Positions 51,055-60,402 of a DNA stretch of 64,000 nucleotides are shown piece after piece. Within the stretch, counting starts at the first letter, position 1. Every line of letters begins with the position of its first letter. The notes beneath the pieces are model-generated. The model searched no databases and had not been told where the DNA came from. It saw nothing but the letters and a program-made list of their open reading frames with translations. This DNA comes from Taibaiella soli (GTDB taxonomy: Bacteria > Bacteroidota > Bacteroidia > Chitinophagales > Chitinophagaceae), in assembly GCF_003236175.1 (NCBI RefSeq), contig NZ_QKTW01000003.1, positions 106,158 to 170,157 of the forward strand, given 5' to 3'. A program made the translations under genes and the position numbers.

Positions 51055-51504
51055 ATGAAAATTTGGAAACGTATTTTACAGTACAGTCTGCTGCTGGTAA
51101 TGATCTTCAGTTTTACCAATCGTGCCTTCGCGCAAAAGGATCAGGTGGAAGGTTTGTGGCTGAATGAAGAGAAAACAGCCAAGGTTAATATTTATCTGGC
51201 CAAAGACGGAAAGTATTATGGCAAGATCGTCTGGCTGAAAGATCCAAACAAAGATGGCAAGCCGAAAGTAGATGAAAAAAATCCGAAGGAAAATCTGCGC
51301 AATACACCATTGATGGGTTTGCTGATTTTAAAAGGTTTTGAGAAAGACGGCAGTGCCGGTTACGAAGACGGAACCATCTACGACCCAAAAAATGGAAAGA
51401 CTTACGATTGCAAAATGACCTTTAAAGGAAGTACACTTGATATTCGCGGCTACGTTGGCATTTCGCTCATCGGGCGAACGACCACCTGGACACGGACTGA
51501 GTGA
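51055..51504 (+). CDS. DUF2147 secreted protein
   Basis: 149 residues from the ATG at 51055; the signal peptide (ending NRAFAQ at about 27) begins there, so longer readings are rejected. Characteristic DUF2147 blocks: VEGLWLNEEKTAKVNIYLAK, YYGKIVWLKDPN, NTPLMGLLILKGF, DGTIYDPKNGKTYDCKM and GYVGISLIGRTTTWTR. The family is a small lipocalin-like barrel whose role is unknown. The leader is made of the CTTAAAACGTACAACT microrepeat. Confidence 0.93.
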   Translation: MKIWKRILQYSLLLVMIFSFTNRAFAQKDQVEGLWLNEEKTAKVNIYLAKDGKYYGKIVWLKDPNKDGKPKVDEKNPKENLRNTPLMGLLILKGFEKDGSAGYEDGTIYDPKNGKTYDCKMTFKGSTLDIRGYVGISLIGRTTTWTRTE

Positions 51505-51528
51505 TGAGTTATAAATTATGAGTTATAA

Positions 51529-51565
51529 AAAACGGTCAAACGGCTTAGCGTCGTCTGACCGTTTT
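51529..51565 (+). terminator. Terminator of the DUF2147 gene
   Basis: Stem AAAACGGTCA / TGACCGTTTT with a 17-nt partly paired loop, then CTTTTTT. Confidence 0.75.
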
Positions 51566-51682
51566 CTTTTTTGGGTTTCTGCAAAGATGCGTAAGGGGCA
51601 AGACGCCAAACACTCACAACTGGCCGTCACCCAGAGCGGAGGCGAAGGGCACCACTCACATTTTTAGTTTTTGACTTTTGAA

Positions 51683-52192
51683 TTATTTCCTCACCGCATA
51701 TCTCGATTGCACCAATCCTGTATCATAAACCTTGCTCGAAAGCAATTCCAGTTGAATGCGGTGTGCGCGTTCACCGAACAGCGTTTTGCCGGAGCCAAGC
51801 AAAATAGGGTGCACAGCCAGTAATAGTTCATCTACCAAACCCATTTCCAGAAAATAATTCGTTAGTTGAGCCCCGCCGAATAGCCAGATATTTTTACCCG
51901 GTTGTTGTTTCAGCATTTCCACCGCACCCAGAATGTCCTTATTAATTACAATGGCACCTTCGGCTGCAGGCAACGTATTGGAGAAAACATACTGTCGCTT
52001 TGCTGCAAACGGATTACTGCCAGATTGCATCAGTACCTCATAACTTCTGCGGCCGTAGAAAATGCTGTCAATACTTTTTAGGAATTCCTCCATACCATAG
52101 TCCTGGTCGTCATAACACCAGTCGTATTCGCCATTTGGACCTTCAATAAAACCGTCAAGTGATATAGCGAGATTCAGGATAATTTTTTTCAT
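51683..52192 (-). CDS. Dihydrofolate reductase-family protein (RibD C-terminal / YyaP type)
   Basis: 169 residues. KIILNLAISLDGFIEGPNGE at the start, DSIFYGRRSYEVL, and KNIWLFGGAQLTNYFLEMGL followed by DELLLAVHPILLGSGKTLF are the standard markers of this NADPH-dependent reductase-fold group. The members are stand-alone homologues whose substrate is mostly unknown; it is not the housekeeping DHFR. It is divergent from holB. Confidence 0.9.
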   Translation of the reverse strand: MKKIILNLAISLDGFIEGPNGEYDWCYDDQDYGMEEFLKSIDSIFYGRRSYEVLMQSGSNPFAAKRQYVFSNTLPAAEGAIVINKDILGAVEMLKQQPGKNIWLFGGAQLTNYFLEMGLVDELLLAVHPILLGSGKTLFGERAHRIQLELLSSKVYDTGLVQSRYAVRK

Positions 52193-52340
52193 GTTCTAAT
52201 TTAAGCATAAAGCTTAACGCTCAAAGCATAAAGCCTGCCCATGCTGTATTTCGTTCGTAAACTTTTTGGTCAGGAGTTTGCAATGTATGGTTAATGCAAT
52301 ACCATGAGAAGCTTTAAGCTTTATGCTTTACGCTTTACGC

Positions 52341-52348
52341 TATCTTTA
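52341..52348 (+). promoter_or_regulatory. holB promoter -7 box (predicted leaderless transcript)
   Basis: TATCTTTA (one change from TAnnTTTG) ends only 4 bp before the ATG at 52353. A TTTA at 52320-52323 is a poor -33 box. Confidence 0.4.
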
Positions 52349-52352
52349 CCGT

Positions 52353-53489
52353 ATGTTATTTCGTAACGTAGTAGGGCAGCAAGCGGCAAAGGAAGGATTG
52401 TTAGGAATGTGGCAACATGATCATCTGCCGCACGCATTATTGCTGGCGGGTGCCGAAGGTACCGGCGGACTGCCGCTATCATTGGCGCTGGCGCAATATA
52501 TTTTCTGCAAGAACAAAACCGGAAGCGATAGCTGTGGTGTTTGTGCCGATTGCCAGAAAGTAGCCAAACTGGAACATGCCGATCTTCATATGAGCTTTCC
52601 GAGCATTCCGCCAAAGGCTGGCACCAAAGCAATGAGCCGTTATTTTATTTCCGAATTCAGAGAATTCATCAGAGATACGCCTTATGGCACTACTTATGAT
52701 TGGCTGCAATTCATCAACGCAGAAAACAAACAGGGTAATATCACTGCCGAAGAATGTCGTGATATCATTGATGTGCTCAATCTGAAATCATACGAAGGCG
52801 GGAAAAAAATACAGATCATCTGGCGTCCTGAATATCTCGGCAAAGAAGGAAACATTCTGCTAAAGCTTATTGAAGAGCCGCCGGTAGATACCATTATGAT
52901 ATTGGTTGCGGAAAACATTGAAGATATTTTACCGACAATTCTTTCCCGCACTCAATTAATTCGCCTTACGCCTGTTACTCCGGCGCAGATAGAACTGGCT
53001 TTGACCGAAAGTATGGTGGCCGAACCACGTAAAGCAGCGCAAGTGGCACAAATGGCCAACGGTAGTTATACGGAAGCGTTGCGCGTTGTGAAGCACGCAG
53101 ATAATGATCTGTTCCCCGAGTTGAGAAACTGGTTTAATGTTTTATTCACCAACAATGGTTTAGGTATTGCAAAATTTGCGGAAGAATGGTCGAAAGCGGG
53201 TAGGGAGCAGCAGAAGAATTTTCTCAATTATGTGATCCAATTGCTAGAACAATCACTGAGAGCCATGTATTTGCCGGATGTACCTATTGCATTGCCTTCA
53301 GAAGAAGCTGGCTTCGTACAAAAACTGGCCGCCCGCGGATTACCCTACGATGTGCTGCAGGAAATGGTAAAAACAATCTCCCAAAGCATCTATTTTATTG
53401 AACGGAATGCACATTCCCGCACGCAATTACATGCGCTTTCCATTCGTTTGGTATACATTATTCAGCGTAAGCTCATAGTAGAAATGTAA
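52353..53489 (+). CDS. holB: DNA polymerase III subunit delta'
   Basis: 378 residues from the ATG at 52353; earlier in-frame starts lie in a CTTTACG microrepeat. The opening FRNVVGQQAAKEGLL and HALLLAGAEGTGGLPLSLAL show a degenerate Walker A without the lysine, as expected since delta' does not bind ATP. The zinc-binding cysteines are in YIFCKNKTGSDSCGVCADCQ. AENIEDILPTILSRTQLIRL is the sensor-1/SRC-like motif. It completes the clamp loader with delta (21726) and DnaX. Confidence 0.93.
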   Translation: MLFRNVVGQQAAKEGLLGMWQHDHLPHALLLAGAEGTGGLPLSLALAQYIFCKNKTGSDSCGVCADCQKVAKLEHADLHMSFPSIPPKAGTKAMSRYFISEFREFIRDTPYGTTYDWLQFINAENKQGNITAEECRDIIDVLNLKSYEGGKKIQIIWRPEYLGKEGNILLKLIEEPPVDTIMILVAENIEDILPTILSRTQLIRLTPVTPAQIELALTESMVAEPRKAAQVAQMANGSYTEALRVVKHADNDLFPELRNWFNVLFTNNGLGIAKFAEEWSKAGREQQKNFLNYVIQLLEQSLRAMYLPDVPIALPSEEAGFVQKLAARGLPYDVLQEMVKTISQSIYFIERNAHSRTQLHALSIRLVYIIQRKLIVEM

Positions 53490-53518
53490 ATTTTTTGTAA
53501 AGTTTTGTCGTTATAAAT

Positions 53519-53549
53519 AAACCAGTTGCGTAAAACCCGCAGCTGGTTT
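53519..53549 (+). terminator. holB terminator
   Basis: 12-bp stem AAACCAGTTGCG / CGCAGCTGGTTT (one G-U), 7-nt loop, then GCTTTTTC. Confidence 0.75.
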
Positions 53550-53620
53550 GCTTTTTCATGCCCAACTAATCACGACTGGTCTTCGTCTTTTTTCTGATAA
53601 TACATTAAAAATCCTTTTTT

Positions 53621-55048
53621 ATGAAAAGACTACTACCACTACTACTGCTACTCATCTTTAGCTGCTCTATAGCAGCGCGTGCCACTCACTTAATGGGGGG
53701 TGATCTGATTGTTACCCATAATTCTGGAAATAATTATACCGTAACCATTACACTCTATCGCGATACAACGGGCATCCCGCTTACTTCGGTCGATTTTCTG
53801 TATGTTGACAGTCTCAGCGCAACTACCAATCAGTTTGTAGGTGTGCTGCAAACTACGGTTAATCGTAACTGGACATTAGGCACGGCGCTGATTCCGAGCT
53901 TTCCCTATGGTATTGAAGTGGGCGTTTACACTTATGATGTCAATCTGGTTCCTGGCAATACTTACCGGTTTGTATACTCCAATTGTTGCCGGAATGGTGC
54001 GATACAGAATGCAACGGCGCCACTCAATGAAAACATGGTGCTCTACACCGATTTTCAAGCTCCGGCGGCCGCTAATAACAGTTCGCCGGATTTCCTTGCC
54101 ATGCCGGTTGCCTATTTTCCGGTCAATACGCCAATCACCTACAATCCGCTGCCCTATGACCCCGATGCCGATTCCATCGCCTGGGGATTAAACACGCCGA
54201 TTGGCGCTTATCAGGCACCCACTGCAATGGTCAGTGTCGCGGGTTTCACAACACCTCCCGGGGCAACAACAGGACCTTTCACAATGAACCCGGTTACAGG
54301 AGAAATCAGCTGGCAGCCAAATACGCTGGGTAATTTTATCCAGTCTTTCGAAGTGAAAGAATACCGGAACGGTGTGCAAATTGGCACGATCATCCGCGAC
54401 ATGCAATATGTGGTGATTCCGGGTGGCGGTGCTACACCGTCGTTCTCAATGGTGTCTCCGTACATGACGAATTCGGGGGATGGCTATTATTATGTGTATT
54501 ATGATCCGGGTCAACAGCTGAATTTCAGTATTTCCGGACAGGAAGCAAGTAGTACGGCTAATTTACAGATGCAGGCATATGGAGGTGTTTTCCAGATGGC
54601 TGTTCCTGCCATGTTTGGTGTAACAGGAAGCGGCAACAACATTACCGGAAACTTTACCTGGACACCGCCGGTTACTTACACCAAAGACGAAACCATTGTT
54701 TTCCGCCTTCGCGATGGCATGTTCTCGCAGGATTTTACGCTGGTGATGCGTAAAAATCCTTCGCCGGCATCTGTTGGCAATGTGACTGCTGCGATGAATA
54801 GCGTGCGTATTTTCCCGAATCCGGCGCATGATCAGGTAACTGTGATGCTCGATTTGAAAAATGATATTCAGGGGAATATATGTTTATACAATGCCCTGGG
54901 TCAGAAGGCTCGTACTATTTATGACGGGAAACTGGTAAAAGGCAAATACCAGCTCAGAGACGATTTCAACCTACCGGCGGGCATGTACCAGCTGGTAGTG
55001 CGGGACAACGGCCAGGTATTAAAAACAGAACGTTTACTTGTCCAATAA
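53621..55048 (+). CDS. T9SS type A sorting domain-containing surface protein ('ATHLMGGDL' family)
   Basis: 475 residues. The signal peptide ends about SIAARA, and the mature protein starts THLMGGDLIVTHNSGNNYTV, then TITLYRDTTGIPL, a hallmark of a common family of large Bacteroidota surface proteins. PITYNPLPYDPDADSIAWGL and NPVTGEISWQPNTLGNFIQ are Ca-binding-like and cadherin-like pieces. The C-terminus is a sorting domain (VRIFPNPAHDQVTVML, ICLYNALGQKAR, PAGMYQLVV). It is exported by T9SS; function probably adhesion. Confidence 0.9.
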   Translation: MKRLLPLLLLLIFSCSIAARATHLMGGDLIVTHNSGNNYTVTITLYRDTTGIPLTSVDFLYVDSLSATTNQFVGVLQTTVNRNWTLGTALIPSFPYGIEVGVYTYDVNLVPGNTYRFVYSNCCRNGAIQNATAPLNENMVLYTDFQAPAAANNSSPDFLAMPVAYFPVNTPITYNPLPYDPDADSIAWGLNTPIGAYQAPTAMVSVAGFTTPPGATTGPFTMNPVTGEISWQPNTLGNFIQSFEVKEYRNGVQIGTIIRDMQYVVIPGGGATPSFSMVSPYMTNSGDGYYYVYYDPGQQLNFSISGQEASSTANLQMQAYGGVFQMAVPAMFGVTGSGNNITGNFTWTPPVTYTKDETIVFRLRDGMFSQDFTLVMRKNPSPASVGNVTAAMNSVRIFPNPAHDQVTVMLDLKNDIQGNICLYNALGQKARTIYDGKLVKGKYQLRDDFNLPAGMYQLVVRDNGQVLKTERLLVQ

Positions 55049-55069
55049 TCTATTTTCCTCAATCTGTAG

Positions 55070-55094
55070 AAAGCCTTCTAGTAAAGAAGGCTTT
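55070..55094 (+). terminator. Terminator of the surface protein gene
   Basis: 9-bp stem AAAGCCTTC / GAAGGCTTT, 7-nt loop, then TTTATT. 21 bp past the stop. Confidence 0.8.
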
Positions 55095-55234
55095 TTTATT
55101 GTAAATTCGCAGACTAGGTAATATTTTTTCACAATCGGTTACAGAAGTTGTAGAGATAAGACAGATATAATATGTCTTGAATCTGTGAACAGGAGCGAAC
55201 TTGCTGGGCCGTCTATATAAATTTATAAATCACA

Positions 55235-56869
55235 ATGGGATGTGGCAATTGTGGGTCCGGCGCAAGCGGAAAACCTGCTGGTTGCAAGAGCAATGGTGGA
55301 TGTAGTACTGGTGGATGCAACCGCATGAATGTTTTCGACTGGCTGAGCGCTTTACCCCTTCAAGATAGCTTAAAACCTTATCCGGTAATTGAGGTAACGT
55401 TTAACAAAGGCAGCAGAAAGGACTTCTATAGAAATAATACTCCTAATATCTTTGAAAAAGGTGAGATGATCGCTGTAGAAGGTGTGGGTGGTTATGACGT
55501 AGGACAGATAAGCCTTACCGGAGAACTGGTAAAACTGCAAATGAAAAAGAATGGCGTGGAAGACAGTCCGGCCATCAAGCGTGTATTGCGCCCTGCTTCT
55601 GATGAAGATCTGAGACATTTTTCCGATCAGAAAGACCGTGAGCAGGATGTAATGGTTCGTTCCAGAGCCATTGCCCGTCATCTGAAACTGGAAATGAAGG
55701 TTTGTGAGGTAGAAATACAAGCCGATGGCAAAAAAGCTACCTTCTTCTATACCGCTGATTCGCGTGTGGATTTCCGTGAACTGATTAAAGTGTATGCTTC
55801 CGAATTTAAACTGAAAGTGGAAATGCGCCAGATCGGTGCACGTCAGGAAAGCGGAAAAGTAGGCGGTATCGGTTCCTGCGGACGCGAACTCTGCTGTAGT
55901 ACGTGGTTGACTGATTTTAAATCGGTGAATACAACAGCAGCACGTTATCAGAATTTGTCTATCAATCAGACGAAACTTTCCGGTCAGTGTGGCAGATTGA
56001 AATGCTGTCTGAACTATGAACTGGATACGTATATGGATGCGCTTCGGATATTCCCGGATCATGCTGAATCTATACAGACTATTCAGGGTACAGCGAACCT
56101 TCAGAAAAAGGACATCTTTAAAAATCTGATGTGGTATAGCTATTCTGATAGCAATAAACAATACCCTCTGTCGATCACTCGCGTAAAAGAAATACTCAGT
56201 CTTAATAAACAAGGTATTAAACCGGATGAACTGCAGCCGGTGGAAATTGAAACTAATGCTGAGAAAAAAGGTATTAAGGTAGATGTTGGCTTCGTGAATG
56301 ACGTAGGTCAAATTAGCCTGAAAACTTTGGAGAAATCCAGCAAAAAGAAAAAATCTGGCAGTGGTGGCAACAAACCGCAGCAGCAAGCTTCCGACAAACA
56401 AGGAAAGCAACCGCAGCAGCAAGGTCAGCCGAAGCAGCAACAACAGCAGCAAAAACAACAGAAGGCACAGCAATTGGGTGGTGGCAACCAGGTTCAGCCG
56501 AAGCAGCAAAATCAGCAGCAGAAAGCGCAAGGACCTCAGCAGCCAAGACCACAGCAACAAGCCGGAGGTCAGCCAAACCAACCGAAGCAGCAACAGGCAA
56601 AACCGCAACAACAAGGCGGTAATCAGCCAAAGCCGCAAAATCAGCAAGGTCAGCAGCAACCTCGTCCGGACAATCAAAACCGTCCGTCAAAACAGGAAGG
56701 TGTACCAAAGCCAAAACCACAGCAGCAACAGCAAAAGCCTAATAATCAAGGTAACGCTGGCGGTGAGCCGAAGCAAGCACAAAATCAGAATCAATCACAG
56801 CAGCCAAGGCCGCCGCGTCCGCCAAGACAACAGCCGCCGCAGCAACCAAAGCCGCCTGTGCAGGAATAA
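55235..56869 (+). CDS. PSP1/RicT domain protein with Cys-rich N-terminus and Gln/Pro-rich tail
   Basis: 544 residues, far longer than B. subtilis RicT (~275). Three parts: a Cys/Gly-rich head (C3, C6, C17, C23, C28 in the first 30 residues), the PSP1 core (~45-330) with IGSCGRELCCSTWLTDFKSV and SGQCGRLKCCLNYELDTY, and a low-complexity tail from about 367 made of Gln, Lys, Pro, Asn and Gly. RicT works with RicA and RicF as an Fe-S-linked factor for RNase Y and mRNA maturation in Bacillus; whether this holds in Bacteroidota is not known. The Cys pairs of the core could carry an Fe-S cluster. Ends at a very strong terminator. Confidence 0.9.
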   Translation: MGCGNCGSGASGKPAGCKSNGGCSTGGCNRMNVFDWLSALPLQDSLKPYPVIEVTFNKGSRKDFYRNNTPNIFEKGEMIAVEGVGGYDVGQISLTGELVKLQMKKNGVEDSPAIKRVLRPASDEDLRHFSDQKDREQDVMVRSRAIARHLKLEMKVCEVEIQADGKKATFFYTADSRVDFRELIKVYASEFKLKVEMRQIGARQESGKVGGIGSCGRELCCSTWLTDFKSVNTTAARYQNLSINQTKLSGQCGRLKCCLNYELDTYMDALRIFPDHAESIQTIQGTANLQKKDIFKNLMWYSYSDSNKQYPLSITRVKEILSLNKQGIKPDELQPVEIETNAEKKGIKVDVGFVNDVGQISLKTLEKSSKKKKSGSGGNKPQQQASDKQGKQPQQQGQPKQQQQQQKQQKAQQLGGGNQVQPKQQNQQQKAQGPQQPRPQQQAGGQPNQPKQQQAKPQQQGGNQPKPQNQQGQQQPRPDNQNRPSKQEGVPKPKPQQQQQKPNNQGNAGGEPKQAQNQNQSQQPRPPRPPRQQPPQQPKPPVQE

Positions 56870-56875
56870 AATTTT

Positions 56876-56916
56876 AAAAAAGCGCCCCCAACTGTAATTG
56901 TTGGGGGCGCTTTTTT
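56876..56916 (+). terminator. Terminator of the PSP1 gene
   Basis: Perfect 17-bp stem AAAAAAGCGCCCCCAAC / GTTGGGGGCGCTTTTTT with a 7-nt loop. Confidence 0.9.
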
Positions 56917-56951
56917 AGTTGACAGCGAACAGCTGACAGTTAATTCAGTTT

Positions 56952-57366
56952 GTCATGGTGAGCGGAGTCGAACCATGGGAGTGTTGACTTATGTTACCGC
57001 CCTTCGACGCCGCTCAGGGTGACAAAAGTGAGATAGACAACATGCGAATTGTGTTAAAATGCGTGTCATGGTGAGCGGAGTCGAACCATGGGAGTGTTGA
57101 CTTATGTTGCCGCCCTTCGACGCCGCTCAGGGTGACAAAAGTGGGATAGACAACATACGAATTGTGTTAAAGTGAGTGTCATGGTGAGCGGAGTCGAACC
57201 ATGGGAGTGTTGACTTATGTTACCGCCCTTCGACGCCGCTAAGGGTGACAAAAAGTGAGATAGACAACATACGAATTGTGTTAAAGTGAGTGTCATGGTA
57301 AGCGGAATCGAACCATGGGAGTGTTGACTTATGTTACCGCCCTTCGACGCCGCTCAGGGTGACACT
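56952..57366. repeat. 113-bp tandem repeat, 3.65 copies, with an internal palindrome
   Basis: Copies begin GTCATGGTGAGCGGAGTCGA at 56952, 57065, 57178 and 57292 (periods 113, 113, 114); the last is cut at about 57366. Within each copy GTCATGGTGAGCGGAGTCGA is followed ~40 bp later by its imperfect reverse complement (TTCGACGCCGCTCAGGGTGA), so every copy can fold. Copies differ at a few positions only. Confidence 0.92.
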
Positions 57367-57456
57367 TATTTTACCACAGTCCACGTTTTAGCATTCGCAT
57401 CATGGTGAGGTCTGAGTTTATCCCGCCCAGCGGGAAAGCCATCTTTCTTCCCGGCG

Positions 57457-57795
57457 CGAAATCAGGTTGCTACTTCGTTTCTACAGCTTTGCTGTTTGCC
57501 AACTCATCGCAATGACCGTGTTTTTGTGTCATTTATTATGTGAAACTCGCTATGGGAAACACTTGCGCGGGATAATACTCACGATGGATAATACTCGCTC
57601 GAGTCATCCCGATGACGAGGTACGAGGAAGTGGGGATCTGATTTCGCTCAGGGAAAGGTTTAATAGTAGTACTGACGATGAACGGAGCGACGCAACTATG
57701 TTTGAACGGAGATGAAATGCTGGTGGCAAAATGTTTTGACTTAAACGCGAAATCAGGTTGCCACGTCGTCCTGCCTCCTCCTCGCAATGACTGTG
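57457..57795. repeat. Three copies of a REP-like dispersed palindrome
   Basis: 57457-57520 and 57748-57795 read CGAAATCAGGTTGC..ACGTCG...CTCGCAATGAC; 57603-57646 is a reverse-oriented copy (GTCATCCCGATGACGAGG ... GGATCTGATTTCG). The same sequence occurs as an inverted pair at 61596-61740 and as a decayed copy near 13850. No gene is present from 56870 to 57984. Confidence 0.8.
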
Positions 57796-57984
57796 TTTTA
57801 TATAGACTGTGTTAATAAACTCGCATTGAGTAATGCCCCCTGCAATCGCATGGGCAACTGTCAATTAATCATTGGGATTCATATGGTTGATTTTGGCTAA
57901 AATCCGAATTATCGGTCGTTCCTGCCATTTGTCAACTGTTCTTGTTAATTTCACGCCGCAAACGTTAATAAAATACCTTTTTAT

Positions 57985-59646
57985 ATGTCAGTAGCAACAG
58001 GAAAGCGCGTGATTAAAGCGCCTACAGGTACCGAACTTCATTGTAAAAACTGGGTAACAGAAGCAGCTTACCGTATGATTCAGAATAATCTGGATCCGGA
58101 AGTGGCGGAGCGTCCTGAAGATCTCGTCGTTTATGGCGGTATCGGTAAAGCAGCGCGCAACTGGCCGAGTTTCGATAAAATTCTGGAATGTCTGCGTAAT
58201 CTGAACGAAGATGAAACGCTGATGGTGCAGTCTGGTAAACCTGTTGGTGTGTTGCGTTCGCACAAAAATGCGCCGCGTGTACTGATCGCAAACTCAAACC
58301 TGGTGCCACGCTGGGCTACATGGGAACATTTCCGTGATCTGGAAGCAAAGGGTCTGATGATGTATGGTCAGATGACTGCAGGTAGCTGGATTTACATTGG
58401 CTCACAGGGTATCGTGCAAGGTACTTATGAAACATACTTATCACTGGCAAGCCAACATTATAACGGTAGCCTGAAAGGCACGCTCAACGTTACTGCTGGT
58501 CTTGGCGGTATGGGTGGCGCTCAGCCGCTGGCCATCACGATGAACGAAGGTGTTTGTCTGGCTGCGGATGTGGAAGAATGGCGTATTCAAAAACGTCTGG
58601 ATACACGCTACATCGATAAAATGAGTCATAACATTGACGAAGCAATCGACATGGCGCTGGATGCAAAAGCAAATGGCGAAGCGATTTCTATCGGTGTTGT
58701 TTGTAATGTGGTAGATCTGCTGCAACGTATGATCGATCGCAACATCACTCCTGATACATTGACTGACCAGACTTCTGCACACGATGAACTGGTGGGTTAT
58801 TTCCCTGAAAATATGAGCGTGGAAGAAGCAAATGCTTTGCGCGAAGCGAATCCGGAAGAATACATCAAACGTTCTCTGGATACAATGGCGCGTCACGTAC
58901 GTCAGATGCTGGAACTGCAGAAACGCGGTGCTATCACTTTCGATTATGGTAATAACCTTCGTGGTCAGGCGAAAGATAAACGTGGTGTAGAAAATGCGTT
59001 CGATTTCCCTGGTTTTGTACCGGCTTATATCCGTCCGTTGTTCTGTGAAGGTAAAGGTCCTTTCCGCTGGGTAGCGCTGAGCGGCGATCCTGAAGATATT
59101 TATACAACAGACAAAGCACTGGCTGAGTTGTTCCCTGAAAACAAAGGACTACAACGCTGGCTGACTTTGGCTAAAGATAAAATTGCGTTCCAGGGTCTTC
59201 CTGCACGTATTTGCTGGCTGGGTATGGGCGAGCGCGAGAAAGCAGGTTTGCTGTTTAACGAACTCGTTCGCACTGGTAAAGTAAAAGCGCCAATCGTAAT
59301 TGGTCGTGATCACCTGGATTGTGGTTCGGTAGCTTCACCAAACCGTGAAACAGAAGCAATGAAAGATGGTAGCGATGCGGTTGCGGACTGGCCGATTCTG
59401 AATGCGCTGATCAACACTGCTGGCGGTGCGAGCTGGGTTTCTTTCCACCATGGTGGTGGTGTTGGTATGGGTTATTCACTGCATGCCGGTATGGTAATTG
59501 TTGCGGATGGTTCTGCTGATGCTGACGAACGTCTGCGTCGTGTGCTGTACAACGATCCTGCAATGGGTGTACTGCGTCACATGGACGCTGGCTACGATGA
59601 AGCATACGAAACAGGTGAAGAGTTCGGATTGAATATCTGGAAATAA
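57985..59646 (+). CDS. hutU: Urocanate hydratase
   Basis: 553 residues, normal length. It converts urocanate to imidazolone propionate in histidine breakdown, using tightly bound NAD. Landmarks: [33 protein letters not shown], the catalytic-cysteine region [19 protein letters not shown] and [28 protein letters not shown] box ends 3 bp before the ATG, so transcript and translation starts may be close. The partner genes hutH, hutI and hutG are not adjacent. Confidence 0.97.
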   Translation: MSVATGKRVIKAPTGTELHCKNWVTEAAYRMIQNNLDPEVAERPEDLVVYGGIGKAARNWPSFDKILECLRNLNEDETLMVQSGKPVGVLRSHKNAPRVLIANSNLVPRWATWEHFRDLEAKGLMMYGQMTAGSWIYIGSQGIVQGTYETYLSLASQHYNGSLKGTLNVTAGLGGMGGAQPLAITMNEGVCLAADVEEWRIQKRLDTRYIDKMSHNIDEAIDMALDAKANGEAISIGVVCNVVDLLQRMIDRNITPDTLTDQTSAHDELVGYFPENMSVEEANALREANPEEYIKRSLDTMARHVRQMLELQKRGAITFDYGNNLRGQAKDKRGVENAFDFPGFVPAYIRPLFCEGKGPFRWVALSGDPEDIYTTDKALAELFPENKGLQRWLTLAKDKIAFQGLPARICWLGMGEREKAGLLFNELVRTGKVKAPIVIGRDHLDCGSVASPNRETEAMKDGSDAVADWPILNALINTAGGASWVSFHHGGGVGMGYSLHAGMVIVADGSADADERLRRVLYNDPAMGVLRHMDAGYDEAYETGEEFGLNIWK

Positions 59647-59681
59647 TTTTAGCGGTAACGCAAAAAATAAACAACAACAGA

Positions 59682-60158
59682 ATGTACAGAATAGGCCAGG
59701 GTATAGATTTTCATCAGTTGGCGGAAGGGCGTGAACTATGGCTGGGAGGTGTGTTGATTCCGCATACAAAAGGTGCGGTAGGGCATTCGGATGCGGATGT
59801 GTTGCTGCACGCTATTTGTGATGCAATGCTTGGTGCGTTAGCGTTGGGCGACATTGGTAAACACTTTCCGGATACGGATATGAGCTTTAAAGGCATCGAC
59901 AGTAAAATTCTGCTGAAACGTAGTTATGATCTGATCCGTGGAAAAGGATACAAGCTCGTGAATGTAGATAGCACGTTGTTGCTGCAAGCGCCAAAAATTA
60001 AACCGTTTGTGCCGCAAATGCAGGAAGCAATTGCCGGCATTTTGGAACTCACTATTGACGATGTTTCCATTAAAGCCACAACGACGGAGACGCTGAGTTT
60101 TATTGGCAGAGAAGAAGGTGTCGTGGCGACTGCGAATGTGTTGCTGGTTAAAATGTGA
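59682..60158 (+). CDS. ispF: 2-C-methyl-D-erythritol 2,4-cyclodiphosphate synthase
   Basis: 158 residues, the usual size for this trimeric MEP-pathway enzyme. Zn/substrate motifs: GQGIDFHQL (D-x-H), GHSDADVLLHAICDAMLGAL, GDIGKHFPDTD, and the C-terminal SIKATTTETLSFIGREEGV. It cyclises CDP-methylerythritol 2-phosphate in isoprenoid synthesis. 35 bp after hutU, possibly cotranscribed though unrelated in function. Confidence 0.97.
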   Translation: MYRIGQGIDFHQLAEGRELWLGGVLIPHTKGAVGHSDADVLLHAICDAMLGALALGDIGKHFPDTDMSFKGIDSKILLKRSYDLIRGKGYKLVNVDSTLLLQAPKIKPFVPQMQEAIAGILELTIDDVSIKATTTETLSFIGREEGVVATANVLLVKM

Positions 60159-60300
60159 TTAATGTGGTGGAATGTGTTTAATGTGCTGCGCAGCATTTTA
60201 CTAATAGGAAATGATTAATGCGATGACGAGATAATGAGTAATGTGATAAATGTGATGGAATGTGATTAATGTGCTGCGCATTATTTACTAAAAAAAATAG

Positions 60301-60334
60301 AAAATGGCTTAAGGAGCAATCTTTAAGCCATTTT
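60301..60334. terminator. Bidirectional terminator between ispF and the ABC permease
   Basis: Stem AAAATGGCTTAA / TTAAGCCATTTT with a 10-nt loop, A-run before and T-run after. The 60160-60290 stretch before it is a GTGATTAATGTG microrepeat. Confidence 0.75.
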
Positions 60335-60402
60335 TCATTTCACTAGCTTGATAAAATTTGAGGAAACACATTTTCCATATTGAACACATTTAGACACATT
60401 GA

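Noticed and set aside
55370..56677. 435-residue Leu-rich - strand open frame
   Set aside because: It is antisense to the PSP1 gene; the Leu/Arg richness comes from complementing CAG/CAA codons of the Gln tail and other coding sequence.
56952..57366. tRNA-like T-loop from the phrase GAGTCGAACCATGG
   Set aside because: No acceptor or anticodon stem can be formed around it, and it is part of a tandem palindromic repeat.
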